A program made the translations under genes and the position numbers. A DNA stretch of 9,253 bases, from positions 1-9,253 of the forward strand of contig JAOTWC010000051.1 of NCBI GenBank assembly GCA_029863105.1, read 5' to 3'. This stretch comes from Gemmatimonadota bacterium (GTDB lineage Bacteria; Gemmatimonadota; Gemmatimonadetes; Palauibacterales; Palauibacteraceae). Below are positions 1-6,459 of this stretch, piece by piece (position 1 is the first letter of the stretch; each line of letters opens with the position of its first letter). The notes beneath the pieces were generated by a model. It saw only the letters and a list, made by a program, of their open reading frames with translations, had not been told where the DNA came from and did not search any database.

Positions 1-14
1 TGCGACCTAACACA

Positions 15-1613
15 ATGGCTCGAGTGTTCATACAGGATGCCGACATCGAGACGGCCGTAGCCGTGCGCGAGGCTGCGTCTGCGGACGGCCACGTGGCGGA
101 GATCCTGCCTGACCTCGACGCCCTCGAACGCCAGCTCGGCAACGAATCCGTGTTTGCGCTCGTGCTCACCGGCGACCCTCGAAGCCGTGACGCCCGGCGC
201 GCCGTCGCCAGCCTCGCATCGCGGATCCCGCGCCCGCCCGTGATCGCCGTCGTCGATCCTGAGCAGAGCACGGGAGAGGCGTCCCGTGCCGACGCGGGCC
301 TCGACCTCGACGCACTGCTGACGCGCCCGGTGGATCCGGCAGAAGTACAGGTAACCCTCGTCCAGGAGATCGAGCGCTTCGAGCTGCAGCTGCAAACCGG
401 CATCGTGGGTCGGACCGATGCGATGATCGAGGTGCTCGAGCGAATCCATACCATCTCCGCCGTGCAGTCGACCGTGCTGATCACCGGTGAGAGCGGAACG
501 GGCAAGGAACTGGCGGCGCGGGCGATGCATCAGCTATCCCCTCGCCGCACCCGCCCGTTCATTGCCCTGAATTGTGCAGCGATCCCCGAATCGCTGCTGG
601 AGAGCGAGCTGTTCGGCCACGAGAAGGGTGCGTTCACGGGCGCGACGTCCCGGCGGAAGGGGATGTTCGAACTTGCCGACGGTGGAACTTTGCTGTTGGA
701 CGAGATCGGAGAGATGCCGCCTTCCCTGCAGACGAGGCTGCTGAGAGTTCTCGAGACGCGACGATTCATGAGGGTTGGGGGAGACGTCGAGATGGAAGTA
801 AACGTCCGGGTCATCGCCGCAACCAACAAGCAGCTGCGGGAGTCCGTACGAACGGGAGCGTTCCGGAAAGACCTCTACTATCGCATCAACGTCCTGCATG
901 TCGACCTGCCGCCGTTGCGCCATCGTCGCAGCGACATCCCGATTCTCGTCCGACGATTCATCGACGAGTTCAGCCGGACCCACGAGCGGGAGTTCAAGGG
1001 CCTGTCGAGCGAGGCGATGCAGATACTGCTCGATTACGAGTGGCCCGGGAATATTCGAGAGCTCCGGAATCTCATCGAATCGATGGTCGTGCTGGCACCG
1101 GGTTCTGTCATCCGGGCGGAGGACATCCCGCTCGACGTGAGGGAGACGAGTGGTCGAGCCCTTCTGCCGGTTCCATCGGGCGGTCTGGCGGGAGATCTCG
1201 TGATGGACCGAACGGAGGGCGCTCCACCTCTGCCGCAGATGGAATTCCTGTTTCGCACGCTGGTCGACATGAAAATCGACCTGGATGACCTGCGATCGGA
1301 GTTCGATCGTTTCCGGTCGGGCTACACGGCGGGAGAGGCCTCGGGGTGGGACCGCAGAGCCCCGGACGTATCCGGCGACACGACCTATCCCGGGATCGAG
1401 GCAATCGAAGTGTCGGGCCATAGCGAGGAAGACCTCGGCCCGACTTCGTCGATTCGGTTCGACCCGGGGATGACGATGGCCGACCTCGAAAAACAGGCCA
1501 TCTCCATCGCGCTTTCGTCAGTCGGCGGCAACCGGCGAAAGGCCGCCGAGCGCCTCGGCATCGGAGAGCGAACCCTGTATCGCAAGATCAAGGACTACGG
1601 AATCGAACCGTAG
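15..1613 (+). CDS. sigma-54-dependent transcriptional activator (NtrC family) with degenerate receiver domain
   Basis: Bacterial enhancer-binding protein of 532 aa that would remodel sigma-54 RNA polymerase using ATP. Domains seen: a receiver-like region at about 3-120; an AAA+ domain at about 130-370 with Walker A GESGTGKE (158-165), the sigma-54-contacting GAFTGA loop (205-210), Walker B LLLDEI (226-231, D229/E230), sensor I AATN (268-271) and WPGNIREL (343-350) near sensor II; and a Fis-type helix-turn-helix at 491-530. The receiver keeps acidic residues D8 and D10, but the position expected to carry the phosphorylated Asp is T52/G53, with D54 displaced, and the conserved Lys is R104 in TRPVDP. 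A linker of about 115 residues (372-486) holds a probable amphipathic helix (408-434). The start is the ATG at 15, which places the first receiver strand at residues 3-7. No Shine-Dalgarno sequence is visible in the 14 bases upstream, and no in-frame stop occurs there, so the start is not fully fixed. The gene converges on the lipoprotein gene. No partner kinase is in the window and its targets are unknown. Confidence 0.93.
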   Translation: MARVFIQDADIETAVAVREAASADGHVAEILPDLDALERQLGNESVFALVLTGDPRSRDARRAVASLASRIPRPPVIAVVDPEQSTGEASRADAGLDLDALLTRPVDPAEVQVTLVQEIERFELQLQTGIVGRTDAMIEVLERIHTISAVQSTVLITGESGTGKELAARAMHQLSPRRTRPFIALNCAAIPESLLESELFGHEKGAFTGATSRRKGMFELADGGTLLLDEIGEMPPSLQTRLLRVLETRRFMRVGGDVEMEVNVRVIAATNKQLRESVRTGAFRKDLYYRINVLHVDLPPLRHRRSDIPILVRRFIDEFSRTHEREFKGLSSEAMQILLDYEWPGNIRELRNLIESMVVLAPGSVIRAEDIPLDVRETSGRALLPVPSGGLAGDLVMDRTEGAPPLPQMEFLFRTLVDMKIDLDDLRSEFDRFRSGYTAGEASGWDRRAPDVSGDTTYPGIEAIEVSGHSEEDLGPTSSIRFDPGMTMADLEKQAISIALSSVGGNRRKAAERLGIGERTLYRKIKDYGIEP

Positions 1614-1622
1614 ACTCCGTCA
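1595..1622. terminator. possible weak bidirectional terminator between convergent genes
   Basis: CTACGG (1595-1600) and CCGTAG (1608-1613) form a perfect 6-bp stem with a 7-base loop. The right arm contains the TAG stop codon of the sigma-54 activator. Read on the minus strand, the stem follows the lipoprotein stop codon (1620-1622) by a few bases and is followed by the moderately T-rich TCCTTGATCTTG. Read on the plus strand there is no T tract. Only 6 bases separate the two stop codons, so any terminator for either gene must lie inside coding sequence. The stem is short and could be chance. Confidence 0.25.
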
Positions 1623-2351
1623 GGGCTCGTCGCGCGCTTCGCCCGGGTGCGCACCGGCACGCGATGTCGCCTTCGCCAGCTCCGAATCCAGGTTCAGCCT
1701 GATGCCGTCCCAGCGCGCACTGCTCGCCCCACCGTATGCGACTTCGGTCTGCAGGTCGAGGTCGATGTCAGCGGAGAACAGGTACAGGGCGATCTGCGTT
1801 TCCTGCTGCCGCAGCCGTTCCCGCATGAAGTCGGGAGTGACCGGCAGTATGTCCAGGGGCCGGTACAGGAATCCCCGATTTCGGATCTGCAGGTCGTACG
1901 GCTCGAACGTCTCCTCGACTGCCTGGCTGAAGTACGTGACAAACAGAACCAGTGGCCAGCCCCTCTCACCGGCACGCGAGCTGCGCTCAAGGATCTCCTG
2001 TCCTCGCGCGACCTTGTATCCGTTCAGGCGGCGATATGTGTCCGGCGCCGTCGCGCGAATCGCCCATTCCGACAACGGCACCACCTTGATCCGCACGTTC
2101 CCGGCCTGGACGAGCACCGTGATATCGTCCTGGGTAAGGGTGCCGTAACCCTTCGGCCCGATCGGCCGGTTGGCTGAGGAGGCAGCCTCAAGCTCGGCGC
2201 TCCACCCGTCAGGATTCTGGGCGATCGCCGCGGCCGGGGCGACAGATGAATCGGGAGCGACGGACCCGCCACACGCGACCATCCAGAACGCCAGGGATGC
2301 CAAACCGACAGGTCGCCACGGCTTCGCCGATGAGAAACGGGGCATGGTCAT
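1620..2351 (-). CDS. predicted lipoprotein of unknown function
   Basis: A 243-aa protein that I do not recognise. The N-terminus has a short charged stretch (MTMPRFSSAKPWR), a hydrophobic segment (about 14-26) and a lipobox-like MVAC with Cys27 followed by Gly-Gly, so a lipidated, exported protein is likely. After a Ser/Ala/Pro-rich spacer (28-46) comes a mixed alpha/beta body. It has hydrophobic strands at about 76-91 and 133-140 (GWPLVLFVTYF), a PYDLQIRNRG segment (151-160), a hydrophobic turn with LDILPVTPDF (166-175), and a strand IALYLFSADIDLDL (187-200). No catalytic motif is apparent. The ATG at 2351 overlaps the engB stop codon as ATGA, with GGAGG (2356-2360) four bases upstream. A second ATG at 2345 lies 10 bases from the same GGAGG and is equally possible. 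Longer in-frame extensions upstream would run inside engB and add a basic, non-signal N-terminus, so I rejected them. Being last in the tig-clpPX-engB unit suggests co-expression, not a shared function. Confidence 0.8.
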   Translation of the reverse strand: MTMPRFSSAKPWRPVGLASLAFWMVACGGSVAPDSSVAPAAAIAQNPDGWSAELEAASSANRPIGPKGYGTLTQDDITVLVQAGNVRIKVVPLSEWAIRATAPDTYRRLNGYKVARGQEILERSSRAGERGWPLVLFVTYFSQAVEETFEPYDLQIRNRGFLYRPLDILPVTPDFMRERLRQQETQIALYLFSADIDLDLQTEVAYGGASSARWDGIRLNLDSELAKATSRAGAHPGEARDEP

Positions 2352-2959
2352 ACGGCCTCCGTCGAGCGGGAATCCACAAGAGCAAACAGGCTTTCGCGAA
2401 GTTCGTCCATCCCCTCGCCGGAGTGGGCGGAGGTGGCGATCACCTGATCCGATGGCAGGCCGAGGTCGGCACACAGGGCTTCCTCGGCCCGTTTCCGGCC
2501 GCTTCGATTCAGCTTGTCGATCTTCGTCAGCGCGAACAAGGTGGGAATCTGCAGCTCGGCGAGCCAGGCGAGCAACTGTTCGTCTGCCGCCTGAAGTCCT
2601 CGCCGGGCATCGATCAGGACGATGATCCCGGCAAGCTCACTGTTGTTCGTCAGAAAACTCTCGATCAGCCTGCGCCACTGCTCGCGGGCCTCCACCGGAG
2701 CGCGAGCGAAGCCGTATCCGGGGAGGTCGGTGAGAAAGAACCGATCGTTGATGAGATAGAAGTTGATTTCACGGGTCTTGCCGGGCACCTGGGAGACACG
2801 CGCCAGCTTCTTGCGGCCCACGAGTGCGTTGATCAGGCTGGACTTGCCGCAGTTGGAACGTCCGGCGACCGCCACCTGAGGCGACTGCCCCGGCGGATCC
2901 TGGCCGGGCGCGCCGATCGCGCCCGCGAATTCTACCTGCCGAACACGTGCATCTCCCAC
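2348..2959 (-). CDS. engB: EngB/YihA family GTPase, ribosome biogenesis
   Basis: A 203-aa TRAFAC-class GTPase of the EngB (YihA/YsxC) family, which in studied bacteria takes part in late 50S ribosomal subunit assembly. Seen motifs: G1 GRSNCGKS (33-40), where many family members have Val in place of Cys38; a G2 Thr in PGKTREINFY (T62); G3 DLPG (78-81) followed by YGFA; G4 TKID (145-148); and G5 SAHSGEG (177-183). Length matches the family, which runs from about 195 to 210 aa. The start is taken as GTG at 2959, giving the usual short N-terminus before the first strand. No clear Shine-Dalgarno sequence precedes it. The start lies 10 bases after the clpX stop, so translation may depend on ribosomes finishing clpX. 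Its own stop overlaps the lipoprotein ATG. The assignment is firm; the exact start is less so. Confidence 0.95.
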   Translation of the reverse strand: MGDARVRQVEFAGAIGAPGQDPPGQSPQVAVAGRSNCGKSSLINALVGRKKLARVSQVPGKTREINFYLINDRFFLTDLPGYGFARAPVEAREQWRRLIESFLTNNSELAGIIVLIDARRGLQAADEQLLAWLAELQIPTLFALTKIDKLNRSGRKRAEEALCADLGLPSDQVIATSAHSGEGMDELRESLFALVDSRSTEAV

Positions 2960-2969
2960 GGGAGTGGGC

Positions 2970-4205
2970 TCAGGCTTCGCGACGCTGCGCCTCGGGCTCG
3001 AGGATCAGCAATGGATCCGTTCCGTCTTCGATGGTCTCCCGCGTGATCACGACCTCCCGAACATCGGTCCGGGACGGCAAGTCGAACATGATATCGACCA
3101 TCACACTTTCCAACACGGCGCGCAGCCCGCGAGCGCCGGTTCCACGGTTGATGGTCGCTTTGGCCACGGCTTCGAGCGCCTTCGGATCGAAGATCAGGCC
3201 AACGCCCTCGAGTTCGAACATCTTCTGATACTGCTTGACCAGGGCATTCTTCGGCCGCGTGAGGATCTCGATCATCGCGTCCTGATCCAGGTCGTGCAGC
3301 GAAACAGTGACGGGTACGCGCCCCACGAGTTCCGGGATCAAGCCATACCGCAGCAGGTCCTCGGGCTCCACCGACGCCAGGGCATCCGATGCCTCGGGGT
3401 CCGCAGGCCCGTCGGGGCCGAATCCAATCTGTTTCTTGCCGAGCCGCCGGGCGATGATTTCCTCGAGCCCGTCGAAAGCGCCTCCGCATACGAACAGGAT
3501 ATTCCGAGTGTCGATCTGGATGTACTCCTGCTGCGGATGCTTTCGCCCACCCTGCGGGGGAACGGAGGCGACCGTGCCTTCGAGGATCTTCAGCAGAGCC
3601 TGCTGGACCCCTTCACCACTGACATCGCGCGTGATCGAAGGGTTCTCGCTCTTACGCGCGATCTTGTCGATTTCATCGACATACACGATCCCGCGCTCAC
3701 ATTCAGCGATGTTGTAGTCCCCCGCCTGAAGAAGCCGAACCAGGATGTTCTCGACGTCTTCTCCCACATACCCGGCTTCCGTAAGCGTGGTCGCGTCGGC
3801 GATCGTGAACGGAACCTGGAGCATGCGGGCCAGAGTCTGGGCCAGCAGGGTCTTGCCGACCCCGGTAGGGCCGATGAGGAGGATGTTCGACTTCTCGATC
3901 TCGACGTCGTCGATGAGACTGCGGTGGTTGATCCGCTTGTAGTGATTGTACACCGCAACAGCGAGAGTACGCTTCGCCTGTTCCTGGCCGATCACATACT
4001 CGTCCAGGATCGCCTTGATCTCGACGGGGCTCCGCACCTCGGAGATCTGCGTCGTGGACTCGCGGTCCTCCTCCTCCGCGAGAATCTCGTTGCACAGCGA
4101 GATGCACTCGTTGCAGATATAGACGTTTGGACCGGAGATGAACTTCTTGACGCTGTCCTTGGACTTGCCGCAGAACGAACACCTCAGGTGCTTGTCAGCT
4201 GGCAT
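2970..4205 (-). CDS. clpX: ATP-dependent Clp protease, ATP-binding subunit ClpX
   Basis: A 411-aa AAA+ unfoldase that recognises tagged substrates and threads them into ClpP in the cytoplasm. The N-terminal zinc-binding domain has Cys9, Cys12, Cys31 and Cys34. The motor has Walker A GPTGVGKT (112-119), the pore-1 loop GYVG (145-148), Walker B VYVDEID (174-180), the RKH loop (221-223), the IGFG segment that forms the ClpP-docking loop (260-263), and sensor II GARG (357-360). Length is close to the E. coli protein (424 aa). The ATG at 4205 is preceded by a strong AAGGAGG about 11 bases upstream and puts the zinc finger right at the N-terminus, as usual. It follows clpP by 30 bases in the common clpP-clpX order, supporting co-transcription. 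Nothing essential is missing. Confidence 0.98.
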   Translation of the reverse strand: MPADKHLRCSFCGKSKDSVKKFISGPNVYICNECISLCNEILAEEEDRESTTQISEVRSPVEIKAILDEYVIGQEQAKRTLAVAVYNHYKRINHRSLIDDVEIEKSNILLIGPTGVGKTLLAQTLARMLQVPFTIADATTLTEAGYVGEDVENILVRLLQAGDYNIAECERGIVYVDEIDKIARKSENPSITRDVSGEGVQQALLKILEGTVASVPPQGGRKHPQQEYIQIDTRNILFVCGGAFDGLEEIIARRLGKKQIGFGPDGPADPEASDALASVEPEDLLRYGLIPELVGRVPVTVSLHDLDQDAMIEILTRPKNALVKQYQKMFELEGVGLIFDPKALEAVAKATINRGTGARGLRAVLESVMVDIMFDLPSRTDVREVVITRETIEDGTDPLLILEPEAQRREA

Positions 4206-4235
4206 GTGCTCGGTCCCCTCCTTGCCCCACTGGGC

Positions 4236-4907
4236 TCAATCCTCCACGTCCGGCACTGCTTCCGGCCTCACGACATCAGGTTCTGACCCCGCCGACGGCT
4301 CTCCGGTTCCGTTCCCCGCTGACTGGGATGCCGCTATGATCCGATCGATCAACCCGTACTCGAGAGCCTCGGAGGGAGACATATAGCGATCGCGGTCCAC
4401 ATCGTCGGCCACCTGCTTGATCGACTGTCCCGTGTGGTGGGCGAGCAGTTCATTCAAGCGCTCGCGGGCATGGAGGATCTCCCGAGCCTGGATTTCAACG
4501 TCTGCCGCCGTACCCTGGGATCCTCCGGACGGCTGATGGATCATGATCCGGGAGTTCGGCAGAGCGGAGCGCTTGCCCTGCGACCCGGCCGCGAGCAGAA
4601 AAGCCCCCATCGAAGCAGCCATTCCCATGCAGATCGTCGCAACGGGGGCGGTCAGATACTGGATCGTATCGTAAATGGCGAGACCTGCATACACGCTACC
4701 GCCAGGACTGTTGATATAGAGGTTGATATCGCGCTCGGGATTCTCAGCCTGAAGGAACAGGAGCTGCGCGATGATGACATTGGCCACGTCGTCGTTGATC
4801 GAGGATCCGAGGAACACGATCCGATCCATCAGAAGCCGCGAGAAAATATCGTAGCTTCTTTCGCCGCGACTCGAACGCTCGATTACGTAGGGCGCGTATA
4901 TGGTCAT
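4236..4907 (-). CDS. clpP: ATP-dependent Clp protease, proteolytic subunit ClpP
   Basis: A 223-aa serine peptidase subunit that assembles into a double-heptamer chamber fed by ClpX. The catalytic triad is visible: Ser99 in GMAASMG, His124 in MIHQP, and Asp173 in DRDRYMSP. INSPGGSV (65-72), which forms the oxyanion region, and the Tyr-Asp-Ile-Phe-Ser-Arg-Leu-Leu segment (19-26) near the N-terminal loops are also present. The ATG at 4907 has GGAG just upstream (3-base spacing) and gives an N-terminus aligning with mature-type ClpP with no long propeptide. It lies 21 bases after tig and 30 before clpX. The C-terminus is longer than the usual roughly 195-200 aa: after about residue 195 there is a Gly/Ser/Pro- and acid-rich tail, probably disordered, ending in DVED. 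Confidence 0.98.
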   Translation of the reverse strand: MTIYAPYVIERSSRGERSYDIFSRLLMDRIVFLGSSINDDVANVIIAQLLFLQAENPERDINLYINSPGGSVYAGLAIYDTIQYLTAPVATICMGMAASMGAFLLAAGSQGKRSALPNSRIMIHQPSGGSQGTAADVEIQAREILHARERLNELLAHHTGQSIKQVADDVDRDRYMSPSEALEYGLIDRIIAASQSAGNGTGEPSAGSEPDVVRPEAVPDVED

Positions 4908-4928
4908 GATCTCCGTTTTTCCCCGAGT

Positions 4929-6206
4929 TCAGGCGATTCCGGACTGATCTTTCAGGTAACCGAAGGCCTTTTCCACCGCAAGATTGCGGCCCAGCTGCTC
5001 CAACGACCGGTCTCTTGCCAGTTCACGCCGCAGTTTTCCCGGATGCACGCCTCGGCGGGTCGCCATGGCCTCCACTTCCGCCTCCAACTCCTCGGGCGTC
5101 GGCTCGAACCCCTCTCGCTCGATGATCCTGTCCAGCACCAGCTGCTCCCGGATCTGCCGTTCGGCGTGTGGGGCGATCGACTCCCGCATCTGACTCAACT
5201 CATTCGCATCCACTTTCTCGGGAGCCTGCACCAGGTTGGCGAGATACCTATCAATCAGCGCGTGGGGCACGACGAACGGATTGGCCTCGATAACCGCCGT
5301 CAACAGGTCGGCGCGCAGTCTGTTTTCGGCCTCATCTTCGTGATGCCGCTCGAGATCATCACGCACGGTCCGCTCGAGGTCGGCCGCGGTCTCGAACGGA
5401 CCGACCGACGCGGCCAGTTCGTCGGTAAGTTCCGGGAGTTCCCGCTCCTCGACCGATTCGAGTCGGATGAACAGCCTGCGGGACACGGGAGAGGATGACT
5501 CGGCGTCAGCCGATTCGTCCGGAAACTCGACTTCAAACACCCCTTCCTCGCCCTTGCTGAGGGTCTGAATCGCCTGTTCCACATCCTCGAGCGCCTGACC
5601 CGCGCCCAGCACGAGTTGATAGGCGGTCCCTTCGTCAACCGGCGTGTCCGAATCCCCCGGCAGAGGAGAAATGCGCACGGACACCCTGTCTCCTTTCGAG
5701 GCCTGCCGAACGACCTCCGTCCAGATCGCGTTTTCCTCCAGGACGCGGTCCAGCACTCGCTGAACCTCGTCGTCCGTGACGGCTTCGGTGACCCGCTCGA
5801 CCTGAAACCCGCCGATGCGGTCCAGCCGGATGGTGGGCATGACCTCCAGCTCAGCCTGGAAGACGAACGGCTCTGCCGGGCCATACTTGACATCCGTGAT
5901 TCGCCCCGGCCCGGCCGGTTTCAAGTCTTCCCGGTCGAGCGCCTCCTTGTAGGCCTCATCGAGCAGCCTCTGTTGCACCCGCTCGTCGATTTCAGCACCA
6001 AACCGCTGCTCGACGACAGCGGCCGGAATCTTCCCCTTCCGAAACCCCTTGATCCGTTTGGATCGCGAGAGCCTCCCGGCCTCGTCGGTGCGCGTCCGAG
6101 CCACCCGGTCGATCGGGACGGTAACCGTCAACGTGCGAAGCCATCCCTGACCTTCGACGAGGGAGACTTCGATACTGGAAACTCTGCTGGTCTGGTCCAC
6201 TGCCAT
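4929..6206 (-). CDS. tig: trigger factor, ribosome-associated chaperone, with eroded PPIase domain
   Basis: A 425-aa trigger factor, which binds the ribosome exit tunnel and shields nascent chains. The N-terminal domain carries the ribosome-binding signature GFRKGKIP (54-61). The middle region (about 170-256) aligns with the FKBP-type PPIase domain through KGDRVSV (171-177), YQLVLGAG (196-203) and the following SVEERELPEL (251-260). The usual DFTG is RISP (178-181), the usual PGFE is EDVE (207-210), and the loop before the last strands is an acidic Ser-rich stretch (229-241). The C-terminal helical chaperone domain (about 260-420) includes NPFVVPHALIDRYL (309-322). The start is the ATG at 6206. 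An in-frame extension to about 6326 would only translate the adjacent tRNA-Leu and was rejected. The gene lies 42 bases 3' of the tRNA and 21 bases before clpP, in the widespread tig-clpP-clpX order. Confidence 0.96.
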   Translation of the reverse strand: MAVDQTSRVSSIEVSLVEGQGWLRTLTVTVPIDRVARTRTDEAGRLSRSKRIKGFRKGKIPAAVVEQRFGAEIDERVQQRLLDEAYKEALDREDLKPAGPGRITDVKYGPAEPFVFQAELEVMPTIRLDRIGGFQVERVTEAVTDDEVQRVLDRVLEENAIWTEVVRQASKGDRVSVRISPLPGDSDTPVDEGTAYQLVLGAGQALEDVEQAIQTLSKGEEGVFEVEFPDESADAESSSPVSRRLFIRLESVEERELPELTDELAASVGPFETAADLERTVRDDLERHHEDEAENRLRADLLTAVIEANPFVVPHALIDRYLANLVQAPEKVDANELSQMRESIAPHAERQIREQLVLDRIIEREGFEPTPEELEAEVEAMATRRGVHPGKLRRELARDRSLEQLGRNLAVEKAFGYLKDQSGIA

Positions 6207-6248
6207 CAACGCCTGCTGGTCAGGATGTGAAAATCCGAGCACGAGGGA

Positions 6249-6332
6249 TGCGAAAGGGGGGACTCGAACCCCCAAGGCCTCTCGGCCACCAGCTCCTAAG
6301 GCTGGCGCGTCTGCCAGTTCCGCCACTTTCGC
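6249..6332 (-). tRNA. tRNA-Leu (anticodon UAG)
   Basis: An 84-base class II tRNA. The acceptor stem GCGAAAG/CTTTCGC (7 bp), a D arm containing GGCAGACGC, an anticodon stem CCAGC/GCTGG around loop CTTAGGA (anticodon TAG, + strand 6296-6298), a long variable arm built on GGCC-GAGA-GGCC, and a T arm GGGGG-TTCGAGT-CCCCC all fold correctly. The discriminator base is A (6249), as expected for leucine tRNAs. The following bases are TCC, so CCA is not encoded and must be added by the CCA-adding enzyme. It reads CUA and, by wobble, probably other CUN codons. It lies 42 bases upstream of tig in the same direction and is likely processed from the same transcript. Confidence 0.97.
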
Positions 6333-6358
6333 GCGACACGGCTGGAACCGCTGTCAGA

Positions 6359-6387
6359 AACCTAACCCAACCTCACAGTGTCGCCAA
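6359..6387 (-). promoter_or_regulatory. possible sigma-70-type promoter for tRNA-Leu / tig-clpPX unit
   Basis: On the minus strand, TTGGCG (6382-6387, four of six matches to the -35 consensus) and TAGGTT (6359-6364, three of six to the -10) are separated by 17 bases. The predicted start would fall about 20 bases before the tRNA 5' end at 6332. The match is weak. Its support is mainly positional, since the upstream htrA terminator at 6401-6440 means the tRNA needs its own promoter in this interval. Confidence 0.35.
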
Positions 6388-6400
6388 CGGAAACAGTCCG

Positions 6401-6440
6401 AAAAGCAACGGGCGGCAGGCCCACCCGGGACCTGCCGCCC
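6401..6440 (-). terminator. intrinsic terminator of htrA
   Basis: A perfect 10-bp GC-rich stem, GGGCGGCAGG (6410-6419) with CCTGCCGCCC (6431-6440), closes an 11-base loop. In the minus-strand transcript it begins 19 bases after the htrA stop codon and is followed by GTTGCTTTTC, a usable though interrupted T tract. This fits a rho-independent terminator for htrA and separates it from the tRNA-tig-clp unit. The weaker T-rich stretch lowers certainty about its efficiency, not about the stem. Confidence 0.75.
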
Positions 6441-6459
6441 GCGCGCCAATCTCAGCCGA

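Noticed and set aside
1092..1110. TGGCAC followed by TTCT, resembling a sigma-54 promoter
   Set aside because: The -12 element is not TTGC, the spacing is off, and it lies inside the AAA+ coding region. No other good sigma-54 promoter was seen in the window.
534..1421. 295-aa open frame on the minus strand opposite the sigma-54 activator
   Set aside because: Shadow frame of a gene with unmistakable AAA+ motifs.
2352..2474. 41-residue upstream extension of the lipoprotein gene
   Set aside because: It lies inside engB, is Arg-rich, and would bury the signal sequence. The ATGA start with GGAGG is far better.
2964..4286. 440-aa open frame on the plus strand opposite clpX
   Set aside because: Mirror frame of a certain gene in GC-rich DNA. 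It has no recognisable motif and no start context.
4434..5498. 354-aa open frame on the plus strand opposite clpP and tig
   Set aside because: It spans the complement of two real genes and their spacer. The composition is that of a shadow frame.
6207..6326. In-frame N-terminal extension of trigger factor beginning MAELADAPAL
   Set aside because: It is the translation of the tRNA-Leu gene, a familiar false N-terminus. The ATG at 6206 gives a normal trigger factor length.
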